Notes under the pieces: model-generated | Seen by the model: only the letters and a program-made list of their open reading frames with translations | Databases searched by the model: none | Told to the model about the DNA's origin: nothing | Shown: one piece after another, positions 15,274 through 23,155 of the stretch | Layout: the number at the start of each line of letters is the position of its first letter | Numbering within the stretch: position 1 is the first letter of the stretch | Translations under genes and position numbers: made by a program | From: JBFJVZ01 sp041623895 | Lineage (GTDB): Bacteria; Planctomycetota; Planctomycetia; Pirellulales; Pirellulaceae | Length of the DNA stretch: 23,155 nucleotides | Reading direction: 5' to 3' | Assembly: GCA_041623895.1 (NCBI GenBank) | Contig: JBFJVZ010000064.1 | Location: forward strand, 1-23,155

Positions 15274-17721
15274 TTACCGCTTTTTCTTGCCGCTTCCCGG
15301 TGGTCGTTTTCGTTTATTGGGCGGCACCACCACTTCTTCTTTGCCGGACATCTGTTGCCGAATCTTGTCGGCAAACGTTTCTTTCTTTTGGCCACCTTCA
15401 TCTTGCTCAAGCGTGCCGCCAAGCACGGCCGGGTCAAAATGCTTGTCTTGCGGCAAGGTCTTTTTGACCAGGATTCGTTCGCACATTCCCCACAAGCTGC
15501 TGGTGATGAAGTACAGGCACAATCCGGCCGGCACGCGAAAGAAGAACAAACCCATCATCAGCGTCATCACGTTCATGATTTTTTGTGTCATCGCCGTCTG
15601 TTCGTCTGTCGCCGGCGGCATGAACATTTTTTGTTGGGCCAGGAACAACACCACGACCAGCACCGGCAAGATATTGAAGTACGGGCCGAGCCAGCCGGTA
15701 CCGCGGCCGGATAAATAGTCCCAAAGCCAACTGCCCCAGTAGAACAACATATCGGGGCCCGCCAAATTGGACGCCCAGGCCAGGCTTTCGCTAAAGGGGG
15801 CCTGGCGGAGGGCAATATCAACCGAAAGCGCGCGATACAAGCCAATGAAAATCGGCTGTTGCAAGAACATCGGCAAACAACCCGCCATCGGATTGAAACC
15901 GACTCGCTGTTGAAGTTCCCGTTGCGCTTTCAAACGACCTTCCATATCGTCCTTGTACTGTTCGCCGATCTTTTTCAGTTCGGGTGCCAGTTCTTGCATT
16001 TTCTGAGCGTTGACGGCCGCCTTCCTGCTGAGCGGGAACATCCCCGCGCGGACGATGACCGTGAGCAGCACAATCGCGACGGCGTAATTGCCCACAAACG
16101 AATACAGCACATGCAGCAGACCTGCCAGCAAGATCGCGAACGTGCTGAACCAGCCATAGTAAATGCACTGACCCAGCCCGTAATCCTTCAGAACCTCGGG
16201 ATCCTTGGGGCCGGCGAACAAGCGAAATTCGTGTCGCAACGCCCGCTTGGGCGGGACTTCCATAATCACGCTGTCGACATAAAACGAGGTGTTGACCGCA
16301 CGCTCCTTGTGCGTCTTGACCTCGTCTTTGTCAGAGAAGATCGTTGCTGTGGCCCGCCGCAGGAATTCGATCGACGGCGTCTGTTCAGGCGGCAGATAAG
16401 CGACCGTAAAATACTGTGCATCAACACCGATGTACTGCATGTCTCGCGTGCCGGCTTCACCATCTTCGGCAAAGATCGCCTGGTCAGCATCCTCCGGCTG
16501 CTTCTTTGCTCGCTTCAGCAGCCCATAACCGCTGACCAGTTCGTGACCATCCGCCGTCGTTCTGTAGATTACATCGCGAGCTGCCGCGCCGCCCCAATTT
16601 GGGCTGATCTTGTTACTGTACCACCAGCCCTCCAGCGTCAGTCCATTGACTCCCTCCAGCCGGTAGGCAAGTTTCTGCGGCGCGTCGGAGATGTTCTCAA
16701 GCTGCACCGCCATGTCCAACGCATAAGAATTGGGCCGCAGCGAATACGTCCGGCTCAGTCTGACCGGTTTGCCGCCGATCCCCGCCATCTCCTGTTCCGA
16801 CATCGCTAACGCAAAGGAAACTTCTTCACCCTCTTCGTTGCTCGCTTTGTCAACGTTCCAAATCATCTCGGTCAAATCGCCAAGACCATCGATCGACGGC
16901 TCGTTGGCAGCGATACCCTTGCGGTTGACTTGTCCCAGCGTCAACAAGCAGGAAAGCCGCGACAAGTTACCTTCGATCTGATCATCACCACCATCGCGTG
17001 CGAGCCGGATCAAATCGAGTGGATGCTCGGTCAATTTGGCGGTGAACAACAAAGTCGACGGCTGGGCCCCATCATCGGCAGCGGTGTTCCGCATGACTTC
17101 GATGTTGACCTCGTCGCCGGGTCTTGTCTTTGACAACGCCGCGCGAATATCGTTTGGTGATGCCACCGCTTTCTGGGCGACGGCGATGATGACGTCGCCC
17201 ACTTGAAGGCCGGTAACGTTCCCCGCAGCCGTTGCCAGCGCCGCCGGCGTCCCGGGTCCGACCACATTGACCACAACACCATCGGCGTCAGCAGCAGACT
17301 CACCGGCAAAGTAGCCGAGGTAACCCGATCTGGTATCGATCCGCCGATAGCGAAATTTGCCTTTATCGTTTCGCTCGGTCAGCTCGACGCGTTCGATTCC
17401 GCCGCCGCGACTGTTAAGCGTGACCAGCATGTTGTAGCCGCTATCAGCATCCATCGATCCCAACGTGCTCCAGCTCGGCCGCTCGGGCCGCTGCTGAACT
17501 TCGGGCTCGGCAGTGTCCGGCTCGACGCCCGGTTTGGCTTCCGGCGGCGGTTCGGCTTCGACCGGCGTGAGCGCTTCGGCATCCTCTACTGCTTGGGCGA
17601 CTTCGCCCCCGTCTTCCGCCGCATTGGGACCTGGCGGCGGCGCGAACATAATTCGCAAACTGATATAGAAAAAGAAGAACGCCGTTGACGCGACCATAAA
17701 CGTGAGCAGGCGACGTTCCAC
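15274..17721 (-). CDS. yidC: Membrane protein insertase YidC, enlarged, with PDZ-like insert
   Basis: YidC inserts proteins into the cytoplasmic membrane, alone or with SecYEG. This copy has 815 residues (E. coli 548). It has an N-terminal membrane helix (TFMVASTAFFFFYISLRIMF), an acidic Pro/Glu-rich linker (~28-85), and a large periplasmic domain with a PDZ-like segment at ~152-232 (GPGTPAALATAAGN, LQVGDVIIAVAQKAV, GDEVNIEVMRN). The conserved insertase core is at ~519-755: IYYGWFSTFAILLAGLLHVL, VRAGMFPLSRKAAVNAQKM with the conserved Arg558, FNPMAGCLPMFLQQPIFIGL, and late helices around 681-747. The basic tail ends KKKR. The GTG start at 17721 has GGAT upstream and gives the expected MERRLLTF beginning. 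It converges on the esterase. Confidence 0.97.
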   Translation of the reverse strand: MERRLLTFMVASTAFFFFYISLRIMFAPPPGPNAAEDGGEVAQAVEDAEALTPVEAEPPPEAKPGVEPDTAEPEVQQRPERPSWSTLGSMDADSGYNMLVTLNSRGGGIERVELTERNDKGKFRYRRIDTRSGYLGYFAGESAADADGVVVNVVGPGTPAALATAAGNVTGLQVGDVIIAVAQKAVASPNDIRAALSKTRPGDEVNIEVMRNTAADDGAQPSTLLFTAKLTEHPLDLIRLARDGGDDQIEGNLSRLSCLLTLGQVNRKGIAANEPSIDGLGDLTEMIWNVDKASNEEGEEVSFALAMSEQEMAGIGGKPVRLSRTYSLRPNSYALDMAVQLENISDAPQKLAYRLEGVNGLTLEGWWYSNKISPNWGGAAARDVIYRTTADGHELVSGYGLLKRAKKQPEDADQAIFAEDGEAGTRDMQYIGVDAQYFTVAYLPPEQTPSIEFLRRATATIFSDKDEVKTHKERAVNTSFYVDSVIMEVPPKRALRHEFRLFAGPKDPEVLKDYGLGQCIYYGWFSTFAILLAGLLHVLYSFVGNYAVAIVLLTVIVRAGMFPLSRKAAVNAQKMQELAPELKKIGEQYKDDMEGRLKAQRELQQRVGFNPMAGCLPMFLQQPIFIGLYRALSVDIALRQAPFSESLAWASNLAGPDMLFYWGSWLWDYLSGRGTGWLGPYFNILPVLVVVLFLAQQKMFMPPATDEQTAMTQKIMNVMTLMMGLFFFRVPAGLCLYFITSSLWGMCERILVKKTLPQDKHFDPAVLGGTLEQDEGGQKKETFADKIRQQMSGKEEVVVPPNKRKRPPGSGKKKR

Positions 17722-17863
17722 AATTGATCCGCAGTTACGAGCAATTCGAGAAAGATGCGTCCCTGGGCAGGAACGAAGACGATTTTGGCGGCAGTCAGGA
17801 GAGCCGGATAGAAAAGTATTCTTGCGACCACTGGAAATCTTGGGAAGGTGAAGCGGCGTAATT

Positions 17864-17935
17864 GGCGGGTGAGGCTCCCACCGAGCCGTATTTTCCAGGG
17901 CTCATCCGCTCAGAACGTGCCTCGCCCTGCCGGCC
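17864..17935. repeat. Degenerate copy of the 535-608 inverted repeat
   Basis: GCGGGTGAGGCTCCCACCGA at 17866-17885 parallels the left arm at 535-561 (shared GAGGCTCC and CCGAGCCG). GCCTCGCCCTGCC near 17919-17931 parallels the right arm ending. The two sides no longer pair well through the middle. It sits in the 260-bp gap between the start of yidC and the stop of the cytochrome gene. The rest of that gap shows nothing else. Confidence 0.5.
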
Positions 17936-17981
17936 TGGCATGGACGATATCCGATGTTTCGAATCGACAAATCCAGGTTTG

Positions 17982-20900
17982 TTAGCGCCTCTCGGGCCGT
18001 GTCGCGACCTCCAACGGCGGCAAGACACCCATGTAGGCCATCAAATCGCTGATCTCCTGCAACGTCAGATCGTCAATCAAGCCACTGGGCATGATGCTGC
18101 TGTTACTGGGCAAGATTTGGTCGATATCCTTATCATCCACGACCACGATATTATTTTTCGAGTCCCGGACCGTAATCGTGCCATCACCTCCGTCGCTAAC
18201 CATTCCCACCAACACCTTGCCCTCCAAGGTCAAGACTTTCTTGCTGGCGTACTGATCGCTGACCACGTGCGCCGGATACAGTATCGATTCCACGATTTCG
18301 CGCTTGGTGAATCGCCGCGCGATGCCAGTCAGGCTCGGACCGATCGATTCGCCGGTGTCGCCAAAGCGGTGGCACTGGCTGCACTGGGCCTTCTTGTATG
18401 CCAGCCGACCGGCGACGGGATCACCCACGCGGCCTTTGTCGCCTTCCAGAAAAGTCAGCAATTGGTCGAAATCCCACCGCGACGTGTTCTCCGTTGGCAG
18501 CACGGCAACAGGTCGGTCAGGGTAGGTTTTGCTGTACCATTTCTGCCACGGCTTCATTGAATTGGCTGCCCCCTCGGGACGCTGCATGCCCGTCCAATGC
18601 TCCAATAGCTTTTCAACGTTCTCGAATTCTCCGCCCGTTTTCTCTGCCCGACAGCCCAGCAGAATCAATTGCCGGAGCGCCATTGGATCGTCGGTCGCAA
18701 CGCGAACGGTGCGAAGTGCTTTGACGACTTCGTCAGCGGCTTCATCTTCCAAGATATTCAGACTGCGCACCAGGTAGTCCCAGTTCTCGCCTTCCGGTTG
18801 CACCGACAGCGCCATCGCAATCACCGCGCGACGATCGGGTTCACTACGCCACAGGCTTCGCAAGTAACTGCCGGATTCTGGATCGTTTGAAGTCGCCAGC
18901 ATCGCGATGATGCCCGTCCGCAAACGACGCTGGACATCACCGACTTGCGGATCCTCACGCAGTTTTCGGTCCAGCGTTCTCAGAGCAACCGCGGTTTCAT
19001 CATCCACCGGTCGTTCTAATCGGTAGATGGCGGCAAGCGCGGCATTCCGCCAGACGTGACCTTGTTCCAGAATGGCTCGGATGTCTTCGTCCGAAAGTGA
19101 CTTGGCAAAATCGCGAGTGACGTTGCTGATGTACAACGGCAGCACGCCGTCGTCCTCTTGGTTGGCCGCTTCTTCATAGAACTTCAAAATCTCGAATCGC
19201 TGCTCGGCATTCCAATCGTGCGATAGAAATTGAAGGCACATCGCAACCAGAGTGCGGTCCGCTTTGGAATTATCGGACTTCAAGTACTGCAGTGCGCGAT
19301 CGGTAATCGACTCCGCTTGCAAGTAGGCTGCCAGGCGAATCACTTCATGATTGATACGAGGCTCCCCAGCGGGAAATTCTTCAGCGATCTGATCGCGCAA
19401 GGCGGTTACTTTGGTGGGCTCGACATTGCCGCGATGGAGGGCAACCTGGCACAGCCGCAAGGCATCGATAAAGTCGGCGTCACTGAGAAAGCCGGTCATC
19501 ATTTCGCTGGTTCGCGCCAACACTTCCAGCGCGGTTGCTTCGGTCGGATCGGCACTGATCAAGGCCAGCATGCCGACGATCCCGATACGGGTATCGGCGG
19601 TATTGAGAACTTCATCCCGCCACTTCTGAACCGGAATCCGTTGCAGCACGCGCCGCGCCGCGAATGCCAACGTGCGGTCTTCATCGGCAAGCAGCGGCAT
19701 CAGTTTTTCGGAGGAACTCAGCTTGGTACCGCTTCGCAGCAGTGCTTCACACGCCGCCCGTCGCACGCGAGCATCGTCGTCTTCAAGCATTTCGGCCAAT
19801 CGCTGTCCGCTATTCTTGCTCGGATGCATTCCCATGATCATTGCCGCCCGAGCCCGCACTTGTTCGTTGCCGGCACGACTGAGTTCCAAGACAAGTTCCT
19901 CGCTGGGAATCGGACCGAATAGCTGCATCAGTTCCAGCGCACGGAGTCGATAGTGGGATGGATTGTCGTCACTGTAGGCAACGCCGGCGACCAGTTGTGG
20001 CCATTGACTGCCCAGCTTTCGTTTGATCGCGGCAATTTCCTGCCTTGCCCAGGCTGAACGCAATTGCGGCTGGCGAATCGCCGCAGCGATGCCGGTCCCC
20101 AAGTTCTTCATGCGGTCCGGTACGTCGCCTTTGTAAATCACACGATAGACACCGCCGGCAGTTCCGCGTCCGCCGGTGCAAAAATACAAAGCGCCATCCG
20201 GGCCGACTTCGATGTCGGTAACATTCAAGGGCTGACCCTGCAGGAAGACTTCGCTGTCGGCGGTATAACCGGCGCCCCTCGGTTTCAGTTTGACATTCAA
20301 GATCCGGCCTTCGGACCAATCCGCCAAGAACAGCGTGTTGTGATACCGCACCGGGAACATGTAGTGTTCATAGCAAACGCCGCCAGTCGGGCTGCCGCGT
20401 CCGGTATCCAGTAAATTCGGCAAGCGGTCAAAATAATGTTCGGGCCATTTCGCCCAACCGGTTCGCCAGCCAAACTCGGCTCCTTCGGTGACATCAAATA
20501 ATGCGTTGGGGCGATACCAGGCCGTACCGACGTCAGATTCCATGTCAGCGTCATGCACAAACATTCCGCCGCCGCCGTGAAAGACCAAGTCGTAGGCGTT
20601 TCGTAAACCGCCGGCAACCGTCTCCACGACCGACCCATCGATTTTGGTTCTGATAATCGTGCCACCCGGTGCTTTGATTTCGCGCCCGTGTCCGCCTGGA
20701 TCTTCATAACGGGGCAGCAAGTCGCCTTCATAAGGATTGGTGTAGGTTTCGCCGTCACCGGTCTTGCCGAGCGCTTGGGTATGACTGCCGACAGCCACGT
20801 AGATCATCCCATCGGGCCCCAACTGCAGCCCGTGAGGACCATGTTCACCGGATCGCCCGCTGAACTGCACGATTGCCTGGACGCTTTCCAGCGTGCCGTT

Positions 20901-21839
20901 CCGATCCTTGTCTTGCAGCCGATAAAGTGCCGTCCCGTCCGGCCCATCTCCGGTAGCAAACACTTCTCCATTCAAGGCCAGAATGCCTTGGCACGACTTC
21001 ACTTTCTCGCAGTACGTGCGTACGGTTTCGGGCACGCCATCCTCGTCCTGATCAAACACCAACAGCAGCGGGCCACCTTCCTGCGACAACAAAATATGTC
21101 CAAACTCGTTAAACGTCATCGCAATCACGGATCCAATGTTCTCGTCATTCAGTACACGTTGAACACCAAAACCTTTCTGGATTTGGAATCGTTCGCGCTG
21201 ATCGGATTGAGTCGCGTCGACGACGTGTTCGTCCCGGTCCCAGGGAGCGGTGTCGCCAAAAGTACCAAACGTACTGGCAGAGCCCCACAGCCGATCATTG
21301 AACAGCACGGTCTCCCAAAGATCGCTGTCATCAAGGCTGGTCCGCCAGGAGGCATCGCTGCTGAATGTGTACCACTTGTCACTGTTTTCCGGGCGAATCG
21401 AAACACGAGCAGCTAAGGCAGCTTTGTCGCCGCGCACGTTGACGACGCGAACAGCAACAACATTTCGACCGATCTCCAGAAAATCGGTGATGTCATACTC
21501 GTCCACGGCGCGAGGCGAATTGCCTTGGCCGACTTGATGTCCGTTGACGAACAATTCGTAGCGATCATCAGCCGCGATTTCGATGCGACCTTCGGCTTGC
21601 ACGCGAAGATTGATCGGTTTCCGGAAATGGCAGATTTCACCTTCAGCGATCGGCTGCTGCGGTTGTGTTCCGGCCGCCCAAATCCACTGGGCCTCTTCCG
21701 CAGCCAGCGGTGACGGGTCGACCAAAATCATCGCCAACAAGATCGGGGCAAATGCCCACGCAAGCGGATTCGCACGCGAGTCGACAAACGCTGAACAAAA
21801 ACGAGTGCAAACAAAGCCATCCATAGCAGGGCCTTCCAT
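17982..21839 (-). CDS. PVC-type haem-binding protein: beta-sandwich, propeller, HEAT repeats, cytochrome c
   Basis: This 1285-residue exported protein belongs to the large planctomycete family pairing a dehydrogenase-like propeller with cytochrome c. After a hydrophobic signal (~27-47) comes a beta-sandwich (~50-165) that resembles sugar-binding modules (WIWAAG, YELFVNGHQVG). A propeller follows at ~215-580, with two DxDxDG-type loops (DQDEDGVPE, DKDRNGTLE), GPHGLQLGPDGMIYVAVG and a GGLRNAYDL phrase. HEAT-type helical repeats fill ~590-1080. The haem c domain has CSQCH at 1153-1157 and a likely axial Met1250 in IMPSGL. It may oxidise an extracytoplasmic sugar or alcohol and pass electrons on; substrate unknown. 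ATG 21839 and ATG 21824 are both possible starts, each with a GGAAG-type site. Confidence 0.93.
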   Translation of the reverse strand: MEGPAMDGFVCTRFCSAFVDSRANPLAWAFAPILLAMILVDPSPLAAEEAQWIWAAGTQPQQPIAEGEICHFRKPINLRVQAEGRIEIAADDRYELFVNGHQVGQGNSPRAVDEYDITDFLEIGRNVVAVRVVNVRGDKAALAARVSIRPENSDKWYTFSSDASWRTSLDDSDLWETVLFNDRLWGSASTFGTFGDTAPWDRDEHVVDATQSDQRERFQIQKGFGVQRVLNDENIGSVIAMTFNEFGHILLSQEGGPLLLVFDQDEDGVPETVRTYCEKVKSCQGILALNGEVFATGDGPDGTALYRLQDKDRNGTLESVQAIVQFSGRSGEHGPHGLQLGPDGMIYVAVGSHTQALGKTGDGETYTNPYEGDLLPRYEDPGGHGREIKAPGGTIIRTKIDGSVVETVAGGLRNAYDLVFHGGGGMFVHDADMESDVGTAWYRPNALFDVTEGAEFGWRTGWAKWPEHYFDRLPNLLDTGRGSPTGGVCYEHYMFPVRYHNTLFLADWSEGRILNVKLKPRGAGYTADSEVFLQGQPLNVTDIEVGPDGALYFCTGGRGTAGGVYRVIYKGDVPDRMKNLGTGIAAAIRQPQLRSAWARQEIAAIKRKLGSQWPQLVAGVAYSDDNPSHYRLRALELMQLFGPIPSEELVLELSRAGNEQVRARAAMIMGMHPSKNSGQRLAEMLEDDDARVRRAACEALLRSGTKLSSSEKLMPLLADEDRTLAFAARRVLQRIPVQKWRDEVLNTADTRIGIVGMLALISADPTEATALEVLARTSEMMTGFLSDADFIDALRLCQVALHRGNVEPTKVTALRDQIAEEFPAGEPRINHEVIRLAAYLQAESITDRALQYLKSDNSKADRTLVAMCLQFLSHDWNAEQRFEILKFYEEAANQEDDGVLPLYISNVTRDFAKSLSDEDIRAILEQGHVWRNAALAAIYRLERPVDDETAVALRTLDRKLREDPQVGDVQRRLRTGIIAMLATSNDPESGSYLRSLWRSEPDRRAVIAMALSVQPEGENWDYLVRSLNILEDEAADEVVKALRTVRVATDDPMALRQLILLGCRAEKTGGEFENVEKLLEHWTGMQRPEGAANSMKPWQKWYSKTYPDRPVAVLPTENTSRWDFDQLLTFLEGDKGRVGDPVAGRLAYKKAQCSQCHRFGDTGESIGPSLTGIARRFTKREIVESILYPAHVVSDQYASKKVLTLEGKVLVGMVSDGGDGTITVRDSKNNIVVVDDKDIDQILPSNSSIMPSGLIDDLTLQEISDLMAYMGVLPPLEVATRPERR

Positions 21840-21849
21840 GGCGTCTTCC
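21825..21849 (-). promoter_or_regulatory. Two overlapping ribosome binding sites giving alternative starts
   Basis: On the minus strand GGAAG precedes ATG 21839 by 5 nt. A second GGAAGG, which begins inside that ATG, precedes the in-frame ATG 21824 by 7 nt. Either start keeps the signal sequence, so the choice alters only five N-terminal residues. Confidence 0.55.
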
Positions 21850-22140
21850 GAGGAATCGGTATTCTGGGGATCGCCCGGAAGAGTAGGGACTCGACTCCCG
21901 CCGACGCAAGGTTGATATGGCTCACTTTGTCATCGTTCTGATGCGTACTGCCGGCCCACCAAGGAGTAGCAAACGCCGGAGCAGGCCCGGAATGCTATGC
22001 ACTTTGTGTATCTGCCCCGTTTTTCCGACCGCGTCTGCCCACCGGCCCGACAACCGCCGCTAGCAAACGATCGATCCCAGCCGTAATAATGTTTTCTGCG
22101 AAGTCCAAGAAAACGACAGCACGGATTCGGGAGTATCAAT
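21840..22140. other. Divergent intergenic region, cytochrome / metallopeptidase
   Basis: About 300 bp between two divergent starts. No coding frame, hairpin with T-tract or known riboswitch was recognised. TAATAAT at about 22083 is a possible -10-like sequence for the plus-strand gene, without a good -35. GGGAG near 22129 is the ribosome binding site of the metallopeptidase. Confidence 0.4.
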
Positions 22141-23001
22141 ATGCGTTGGAAAGGGCGGCGGCAGAGCGAAAACGTCGAAGATCGTAGAAAGATGTCCGGA
22201 CCCGCTGTTGCCGGCGGCGGCTTGGGATTGATGATCATTGCCATCATTGTCGCATTGATGGGTGGCAATCCGCAGCGGTTTCTGCAGCAAGCGCAACAAC
22301 AGCAGGGAGCCGCACAAGCACCCGCCCAGGCTCGCGAACTGACTGCCGAGGAACAAGAACAAGGCGAGTTTGTGAAAGTCGTTTTGGCCGACACCGAAGA
22401 CGCCTGGACCATGCTGTTTCAGCAAGCCGGCCGCCGGTACGATCCGCCGCAGATGGTGCTATTCTCTGACAACGTCCAGTCGGAGTGCGGGCTCGCCAGC
22501 GCGGCAGCCGGACCCTTTTATTGCCCTGCTGATAGAAAAGTGTACTTGGATACCTCCTTCTTTCATCAACTCTCCCAGCAGTTGAACGCGCCCGGCGATT
22601 TTGCCCAAGCCTACGTGATCGCTCACGAGGTCGGTCACCATGTACAGAATCTGCTCGGCTACACCGACCGCGTAGAACAAGTGCGGCAAAGCGGCGACCA
22701 GTTGGCCGCCAATGAAGCGTCGGTGCGTTTGGAGTTGCAGGCGGACTTTTTGGCGGGTTGCATGCTGCATCATGCCCAACGCACCAAGAACATCATCGAA
22801 CCGGGGGATGTGGAGGAAGCGCTTCGCGCCGCGGCCGCGATTGGTGACGACACCCTGCAAAAACGCAGCAAAGGATACGTGGATCAGGAATCGTTCACGC
22901 ACGGCACCAGTGAGCAACGGTTGCGGTGGTTCACCAAAGGCCTGCAAACGGGCGACCCGAGCCAAGGCGACACGTTCGGTATCAGCGATGATCAGCTATA
23001 G
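22141..23001 (+). CDS. Membrane-anchored neutral zinc metallopeptidase, YpfJ family
   Basis: This 286-residue protein matches the putative neutral zinc metallopeptidase family that includes E. coli YpfJ. The N-terminus MRWKGRRQSENVEDRRKMSG is followed by a glycine-rich hydrophobic anchor (AVAGGGLGLMIIAIIVALMG) and a Gln/Ala-rich linker (~48-65). The catalytic domain has the Cys pair SECG (Cys116) and GPFYCP (Cys128), then the HEXXH zinc motif AHEVGHHVQN (His162, Glu163, His166), then RLELQADFLAGC with Glu198 as the probable third ligand. Length is normal. The start has GGGAG about 7-8 nt upstream. The active domain should face the periplasm; substrate and physiological role are unknown. It is a single gene followed by an inverted repeat. 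Confidence 0.95.
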   Translation: MRWKGRRQSENVEDRRKMSGPAVAGGGLGLMIIAIIVALMGGNPQRFLQQAQQQQGAAQAPAQARELTAEEQEQGEFVKVVLADTEDAWTMLFQQAGRRYDPPQMVLFSDNVQSECGLASAAAGPFYCPADRKVYLDTSFFHQLSQQLNAPGDFAQAYVIAHEVGHHVQNLLGYTDRVEQVRQSGDQLAANEASVRLELQADFLAGCMLHHAQRTKNIIEPGDVEEALRAAAAIGDDTLQKRSKGYVDQESFTHGTSEQRLRWFTKGLQTGDPSQGDTFGISDDQL

Positions 23002-23086
23002 ATTTCTGCTGGCAAGATTACTGAAATGTCTGCGTTCATGTTTTGTGGAATAGTCTAGTGGCGGGATTCGTATTTGCCGTTTACCT

Positions 23087-23150
23087 GGTAACCCGAAGCG
23101 TGAGCGAGGGAATTGCGTGATTTGTCGCCTCGCTCACGCTTCGGGTTACC
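23087..23150. repeat. Perfect 23-bp inverted repeat (GGTAACCCGAAGCGTGAGCG family)
   Basis: The arms 23087-23109 and 23128-23150 are exact reverse complements with an 18-nt spacer. It starts 85 bp after the metallopeptidase stop. The arms are unrelated in sequence to the two other repeat families in this window. I recall palindromes with CCCGAAGCGTGAGCGAGG as common in planctomycete intergenic DNA; a genome-wide count would be needed. The 85-bp gap before it shows nothing else. Confidence 0.9.
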
Positions 23151-23155
23151 AATGG

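Noticed and set aside
15859..16809. 316-residue plus-strand frame inside yidC
   Set aside because: Antisense to the conserved insertase and periplasmic domains; no recognisable motif.

Overview
The window reads as chromosomal DNA of a planctomycete, most likely a marine or aquatic Pirellulales-type relative. The inference rests on content: a CSSSR-type secreted sulfatase, a very long secreted protein joining a beta-propeller, HEAT repeats and a C-terminal CxxCH haem domain (the PVC-type haem-binding family), an enlarged YidC, many signal-peptide proteins of unknown function, mostly single genes on both strands with short gaps, and several families of intergenic inverted repeats. I see no tRNA, rRNA, CRISPR array, transposase or prophage gene.

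Layout. 1-508 is the 3' end of a PQQ-type beta-propeller gene. 668-1816 (minus) is a secreted thioredoxin-like protein whose frame is crossed by a single in-frame TGA at 1565-1567. That TGA is followed at the correct distance by a hairpin with the hallmarks of a bacterial SECIS, so I annotate one selenoprotein rather than two ORFs. 1961-4876 (minus) is a 971-residue secreted protein with internal duplications. 5020-6480 is a sulfatase and 6496-8217 a four-S1-domain protein resembling ribosomal protein S1, 15 nt apart on the minus strand. 8347-8865 and 9270-10142 (plus) are unrecognised proteins separated by a 404-bp gap holding a strong terminator-like hairpin. 10150-12188 (minus) is a compact cluster: ychF, a five-helix membrane protein and a small helical protein. 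12477-13037 (plus) is a membrane-anchored, low-complexity protein that converges on a divergent RNase HII-like gene (13053-14012, minus). 14217-15143 (plus) is a secreted alpha/beta hydrolase that converges on yidC (15274-17721, minus). 17982-21839 (minus) is the PVC-type cytochrome fusion, and 22141-23001 (plus) a membrane-anchored zinc metallopeptidase of the YpfJ type.

How the genes relate. Housekeeping functions (S1-like translation factor, YchF, YidC, RNase H2-like) are interleaved with envelope or secreted degradative and redox functions (sulfatase, esterase, propeller proteins, cytochrome, thioredoxin-like selenoprotein). Only the ychF cluster and the S1-sulfatase pair look co-transcribed.

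Most interesting observations: the UGA/SECIS selenoprotein candidate; five intergenic inverted-repeat elements in at least three families, including a solo copy whose differences from a paired copy preserve base pairing; a PDZ-like insert in YidC; and the two-module duplication in the 971-residue protein. Family names come from recalled motifs; no database search was possible.
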